Assembly (NCBI RefSeq): GCF_001625305.1
Contig: NW_017804131.1
Location: 2,624,075-2,688,074, forward strand
DNA: 64,000 nucleotides
Direction of reading: 5' to 3'
Source: Branchiostoma belcheri
Taxonomy: Eukaryota; Chordata; Leptocardii; Amphioxiformes; Branchiostomatidae
Shown here: positions 58,871 through 64,000 of the stretch, piece after piece
Position numbering within the stretch: position 1 is the stretch's first letter
Layout of the letters: each line of letters starts with the position of its first letter
Notes under the pieces: model-generated
Database searches by the model: none
The model's input: the letters and a program-made list of their open reading frames with translations, nothing else
Told to the model about the DNA's origin: nothing
Translations under genes and position numbers: made by a program

Positions 58871-61800
58871 ATGGCTCGGTGGCTGTTTGTGCTTATTCTG
58901 GCCACACTGTTCAACAGCTCCTCTCAACAAGGTACGTGGAATGTGTATGTCATAAAAGTTTAAGTGTCAAAACCAACATATTTGCTTGGTGTTTGTACTT
59001 TAAACTGCCTCGGGACTTTGAGAAAGTGTTTAGACAGAAGACGCGGTCGACGCTGTAGCAACTTCACATTAAAATAACACGGTTAATGTTTCTGCTTGTA
59101 GCACCTCAGTAAGTTATGTGGAGTGCGTATGTCATAAAACCAAAGAGTTTTAAGCACACGGTCGCCAGCTTTAATGTTCATGTGACGTATGCGTCGTGGC
59201 AGTGTTTATGTGAAGAAACTTGTTTCAAAAGAACAATGTACCATAATGTGGTACTAGTTAGTGATATGATTTTGTTAGTGCGGCATATGTTGTGTTACGT
59301 TGTTGCTCTAGCGATGGATAGCAACTTAATGAAATGTATATCAGATGGCTAACTGTGACATTAAGAGCTTTTGGTTTTCTCTCTTCCGCCAAAACGAGCG
59401 AAGAAAAAGACATGTTTATCATTGAGGTTATTAATTAGTAGATTTGTAACACGTTACTTCACAACTAACTGTGCTCTTGGTCACGTATTAATATTTGTTA
59501 TTTGACTTACCTGACTGAGAATATTTCACTGGAATGACCCGTCACCTATTGTATGGGGACTGCCATGCTGGCTTAGATTTTTTACTAGTATTCCTTGGAA
59601 ACGATCGTTAGTGTACTCACCCAGGGTATTAGCAAACAAAAGCGGCAATGGGGGGCATTGAACGCGAAAAATGTTTTGGCCAACGCCATTGTTCCACCTG
59701 CTACACCGATCTGACGCAAGATTACCGCGGTATTTGGTCCAAGATCATAACGCCAGACAAGGATAGGCTGCTGTGTGTCTATCTGTGGATTAGATATCGC
59801 CGATTGATGACATATGGAGACGATAAAGTACTCTGACTAATCTGAAAAAAAAAAAAACTTCTTGACGTGGACACACCATTGTTCAAGCTAATTTTACAAG
59901 TGTAGATGTATTACATGATACGTTTGAGGGTCTTGTTGAATCTCAACATTAAAAGTATTTTCCCATCTTAAAGCCAGTAGAATCCGGCTGGTTGGTGGCT
60001 CAGGACCGCACGAAGGTCGAGTGGAGATTCGGACGTGGTTCAGTTACAACTGGGGGACGGTTTGTGGCGACTCATTCGGCTTGAAGGAGGCCAGGGTTGT
60101 GTGCAGGATGCTGGGATATACGGGAGCTTCGTCATATCATGGCTCAGCATATTATGGACAAGGTATTGTATCCATATGCCAACCAGCCTTCTGTACAGTT
60201 GACCTGACGTTACTTAATCATATCCATTCTCTGGCAGTTTTAGATGCGTATATTAGCGTATACTAGCTCACTAAGCATACCTACAGACAAGCGAGTACTT
60301 AGGTAATGGCTGTTATGTGCATTTTGTGTTAAACGGTAGGCTCTGGGAACATCTACATGGATGGCCTAAGGTGCACTGGGACAGAGAGTAGCCTGCTTGC
60401 CTGCTCGTACCGACGATGGGGACTAAATGACTGTTCTCATAGTGAAGACGTCGGCGTCGTCTGTTCTTCCGGTGAGGTGAAATTTAAAACCCTTTGCAAT
60501 TTGGGCAGATCAAGAGAACTCACTAATGTAGTGTTTCAGCCATTCCTGTAGAAGTATATTATAAACATTGGTAGAAGAGGTATAACGGATTTTGTCTCTT
60601 ATGTAGAACTATCAGCAACCATTCCGACGCCCAAGGCATGCAGTCTGACCTTGATGTGCTGACGGAGTGGCAAAACCGTTGGCAGATGTCGTTCAATCCC
60701 TCCAAATGCCATATCCTTCACATTTCCCGTAAAAGAAATCCTACCAGAACGCAGTATTCTCTTTGTAATGAAATCCTAACGTCAGTTAAGACCCACCCTT
60801 ATCTCGGACTCCAATTGTCCGACGATCTGCGGTGGGACACCCATATCAACCACGCCACTAGCAAAGCTGGTAAAGTCCTAGGGGTCATTCGGCGCAACTT
60901 GACCCATTGCCCATCTCGGGTCAAGGCCACCTGCTACAAAGCGCTGGTTCGGCCCCACTTGGAATACAGTGCCACCGTCTCGGACCCGTACACCACCAAG
61001 GGGATACAGGCGGTGGAGGCCGTCCAGCGCAGGGCCGCCCGAGTGACCCTGAATGACTACCAGCGGACTAGCAGCGTGACACAAATGCTCAACGACCTGC
61101 TCTCCTCTCCGAAAGGAGGAGAAAGGCCCGCCTCACAACTTTTTACAAACTGACCCATAATATTATTAAGATCCCCACCAGCAACCTGCTCAAGCCAGCC
61201 CAAGGGCGTACCCGAGGGAGCCACCAGTATAAATATCAACCTATACATGCACGAACAGACACTTACAAATATTCCTTCTTCCCTCGCACAATCCCCCAAT
61301 GGAACGCCTTGCCTGGCCCGGTAGTTATGGCTCCCACCGTTGAGTCCTTCCGGGCCAGGCTGGAGGCCTGCCCGCCTTAGACCAAGGCCTCCCCCCCCTA
61401 AAGTGCCCCATCAGGGGCTATATGGGGGTGTAGCCGGGGCTCACATAACATCTTTGAGCCCCGGCAAAGATGAAGATGAAGATGTAGATGCATTCAAAAT
61501 ATACTTATTCAGCCGCATTCAAAATCCAAACTTATAATAAACAAGAGTTCCACGATCTCATACCTTCGCCAAATAATGTTAACCCTTGCGGTTGACGAAG
61601 TATACAATTTTAATCATTGATTTTGTAAATAAGAGCCTCATTTGCATGGATTATTTCAGTTGATCTTATTCTCCAGCCAATGATAGCCTTATCTTAACAA
61701 AAAGGCTACTACTAAAAGTATTATAGCACTTCCTCATAAATTATGTAAATGAGGTCATGACCCTAGCATGTCCAGATCACGAGATATCTGCTGCAGTACC

Positions 61801-64000
61801 TAGGAAAGCCGCCAGGGGCCCCAAAATCTAATCATTTCTAGGTCTCATGAAGACCTACCCACCTACCAAGTGTCATTCCAATCCATCCACTGCTTCTCGA
61901 GTTATCTTGCTAAACCACAATCACACACACAAACGCTACTGAAAACATAACCTTCTTGGCGAAGGTAATGACAATTAACTGTTACCATATTAGGTTGCCC
62001 GACGGTCCGTATTTCCGGTTCGACCTTGGTCCAATCCAATCGGATGACAACCTACGACATGACAGGAGAGTTTCGCAATGATCGTCCGGTGTATAAATCC
62101 TCTGGTGGTGAATATCTGTATTCGTACTCCAACAGCCAAGGGAGGATACGTTGGTATGTTGGTCCTACTTTGGGGGACACTGTTGTAGGATTATATGTAG
62201 CAAACGACACCAGCGTCTACGCGGAAGACATCACTGGGACCTGGCACCTGTTCAGCGGCAACGGATTTTTTCCACACAGTCGTGTGAATGTCACTTGCGT
62301 CGACGTCGGTAAGTATTACATTTTCCATCAACATTGCCGTGTCACCCATCTGCAGTGGTTATGTGGACTATGAACTATGTACCATAATGTGGTATATGAT
62401 TCTATCATAACGATATACGTCTTCTTTAGTATCGCAGAAGACACATTGTTAATTACCTTCGTCGATACGTTTATGTGTTGGGTACACCATACATAAGGGT
62501 TGGCGATTTCTAAACGGTTATAACTTGGGGTGTGGTGAATATTAATGTTTCGTCATGACGTAGGTAGGTTGGGGTTAGGACATGCTATGGTTTTGTAATT
62601 TCTGAGATATGTTATACGTACCTCAAAAATGTGCTTTTGATCACGTAGTTCTTATTGACCAACCTGGTCAACAAAAACATTCTCGAATTACCCTGTTACC
62701 GTGATATTTGGTCCACGAGCAAAATGCCGGACATTGATAGTCACAGTAGTCGGGTTAGAATTTACGTGCATCACAGATAAATGACATACGGAGACAATAA
62801 ATAACCTTACAATGGCTATCTCTGTTGTTCAGTCCAAAGTTAGAATTATTTTTTCCAACAAGCCAACAGAATCCGGTTGGTCGGAGGATCAGGACCGCAC
62901 GTAGGTCGTGTGGAGGTTCGGCCGTCCTACAGTTACAGCTGGGGGACCGTTTGTGACGACTTATTCGGCTTGAATGACGCCAGGGTTGTCTGTAGGATGC
63001 TGGGATATACCGGAGCTTCGGCATATCATGGCCGGGCGTATTATGGACAAGGTATAGACTTGGTTATTTAGTACGTATAATCTTTGTGGTAGGAAAACGT
63101 GTTAAGCCAAAAAATTGTGTTAAACGTTATTTCGTACTAGCACGCTTTTCCATGACAATTTCTGTTTGGTAGTAAACGAATGGGATAAATAACCAAAGCT
63201 CGAGGTATTGTACCAGCTGTTATGATAAGATATATACTGCTATATGATACTAACCGCTATTGCAAACCAAACTGCTTCTCCAGAAGGCAATGCTGGCAAT
63301 CAGGTATGCACGTATTAAGGGCTATGACTCAGTATTAATTATTGATACTGTCATAACCCTACCTGATATGCACTTTCAGACTAGTACTTGTACTTTTTAT
63401 AAATCTTAGAGCTAAGTCATAAAACAAATTAGAAAATCAGGATACGCTTTGTTTTGCATGATAGGCTCGGGTGGCATCTACATGGATGACCTGGAGTGCA
63501 CTGGGTCGGAGAGTAGCCTGTTTACCTGCTCGTACCGAGGATGGGGAGTAAATGACTGTACTCACAGAGAAGACATCGGTGTTGTCTGTTACACCTCTTC
63601 TAACGCTACTACGGCGTTGCCTCTTACTCTTCCTCTGTTACCCCAAACATCTAGACCTGGAAATGGTAAGGTTCTATTCATTTCTAGTAGAATTCAGGTA
63701 TAGAGATTTCGCGATGCAGTGTTTCAATGTACTCAAAGTCGAAAAAAACAACAAGGGATTAAGGTACTACAGCAGAAGTAGAGGAACGTTAGAGAATTTT
63801 GTCTATATTGTGTAGTTGAATCAAGATACATTCAAACATCTTATAGAAACACAAATGCTAAGAGTGTATAACAGCACCGTGATAACAGCGCATCACAAAT
63901 AAATGACTTATGGAGACAATACTAAGTAAATAGGCTAATCTGACAAACTTCTCTCTGCAATGGACGCACTGTTGTTCAGTCAAAGATTAAAATTATTTTT
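58871..64000 (+). CDS. Gene K: SRCR / unnamed domain / SRCR receptor (partial)
   Basis: Exons seen: 58871-58931, 59974-60162, 60340-60471, 61994-62308, 62863-63051 and 63465-63665; the gene continues past the window. The signal peptide [20 protein letters not shown] is H-like. SRCR1 (21-127) has CGDSFG in place of CDDxFG. Next comes the unnamed domain (128-232; [34 protein letters not shown]), more divergent than in H1-H3. SRCR2 (233-about 342) ends with a Thr-Pro-rich linker containing NATT, a possible N-glycosylation site. No transmembrane exon is reached. The acceptors at 59974 and 62863 were set by frame: a closer AG in each would break it. That SRCR1 and SRCR2 belong to one gene is inferred from phase and absence of a stop exon between them. 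Confidence 0.7.
59074..59105 (+). pseudogene. Dead duplicate of an H/K-type signal exon
   Basis: CATTAAAATAACACGGTTAA then TGTTTCTGCTTGTAGCACC matches the H3 signal exon (CATTAAGATGGCACGATATC then TGTTTCTGCTCGTG). The start codon reads ATA. The following GTGCGTATGTCATAAAA also repeats the sequence after the true K signal exon. It is a decayed tandem copy in K intron 1. Confidence 0.5.
60605..61490 (+). mobile_element. 5'-truncated LINE 3' end with frameshift
   Basis: An open frame to about 61100 gives the C-terminal part of a non-LTR reverse transcriptase ([56 protein letters not shown]). The conserved end continues in another frame to a stop at 61378 ([26 protein letters not shown]). The catalytic YxDD part is missing. 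The 3' end has (GATGAA)-like repeats, as in CR1/L2-type elements. It sits between exons of gene K and is inactive. Confidence 0.85.
61561..61967. mobile_element. Small TIR element in gene K intron
   Basis: The ends TACCTTCGCCAA and TTGGCGAAGGTA are perfect 12-base inverted repeats, 407 bases apart. The interior has a CA run near the right end and no coding frame. It lies directly after the LINE fragment and 26 bases before the acceptor of the unnamed-domain exon. Confidence 0.55.

Noticed and set aside
1-64000. CRISPR arrays, operons, riboswitches and prokaryotic defence genes
   Set aside because: There are no regularly spaced identical repeats. All genes are spliced and eukaryotic in structure.

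Overview
The window looks like nuclear DNA of an invertebrate deuterostome, most likely a lancelet (Branchiostoma type). I infer this from the ectodomain repertoire (group A SRCR, CUB, WSC, LDLa, PAN and LamG-like modules in one tandem family), short GT-AG introns, a tRNA-derived SINE, a LINE fragment and many small foldback transposons. No ribosome-binding sites or operons are expected or seen. I named the organism from content only; a hemichordate or echinoderm is not excluded.

The plus strand from 1470 to the end is one tandem array of thirteen spliced genes, all in the same orientation. I call them A to K, with three H copies. Twelve are complete. Each begins with a short signal-peptide exon that ends in phase 1, continues with symmetric ectodomain modules, and (in the twelve complete genes) ends with a single exon holding the transmembrane helix and the whole cytoplasmic tail. 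In all twelve the exon lengths sum to a multiple of three. Order: A (CUB-LDLa-LDLa-CUB), B (CUB), C, D and E (WSC-SRCR), F (CUB-SRCR x3), G (CUB-SRCR-LDLa-SRCR), H1 (an unnamed GRPVYQ/YLYY domain), I (CUB-SRCR-LDLa-SRCR-SRCR), H2 (unnamed domain, tail truncated), H3 (unnamed domain plus SRCR), J (PAN/Apple-like plus LamG-like), K (SRCR, unnamed domain, SRCR, running off the end).

The unifying feature is the last exon. Nine of twelve transmembrane segments share a small-residue core close to G-A-I-x-G-I-V-x-G-V. Most tails are proline-rich, with a TVV box near the membrane and a PPxY motif, often inside PPPxYxxALxMP. F, I and J also have NPxY. The array therefore looks like one signalling and trafficking chassis fitted with different binding modules. 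Interaction with WW-domain (for example NEDD4-family) and PTB or clathrin-adaptor proteins is inferred from motifs only. An immune or pattern-recognition role is plausible from the domain types but not shown.

At the left edge, on the minus strand, is the first coding exon of a CARD protein, with a decayed copy about 1 kb away. Introns and spacers carry foldback and inverted-repeat elements (several with 9-bp target duplications), a Harbinger-like element shared between G and I, a tRNA SINE, a frameshifted LINE end and several microsatellites. H3 shows a particularly clear case of exon shuffling: an SRCR cassette sits between two copies of the host intron.
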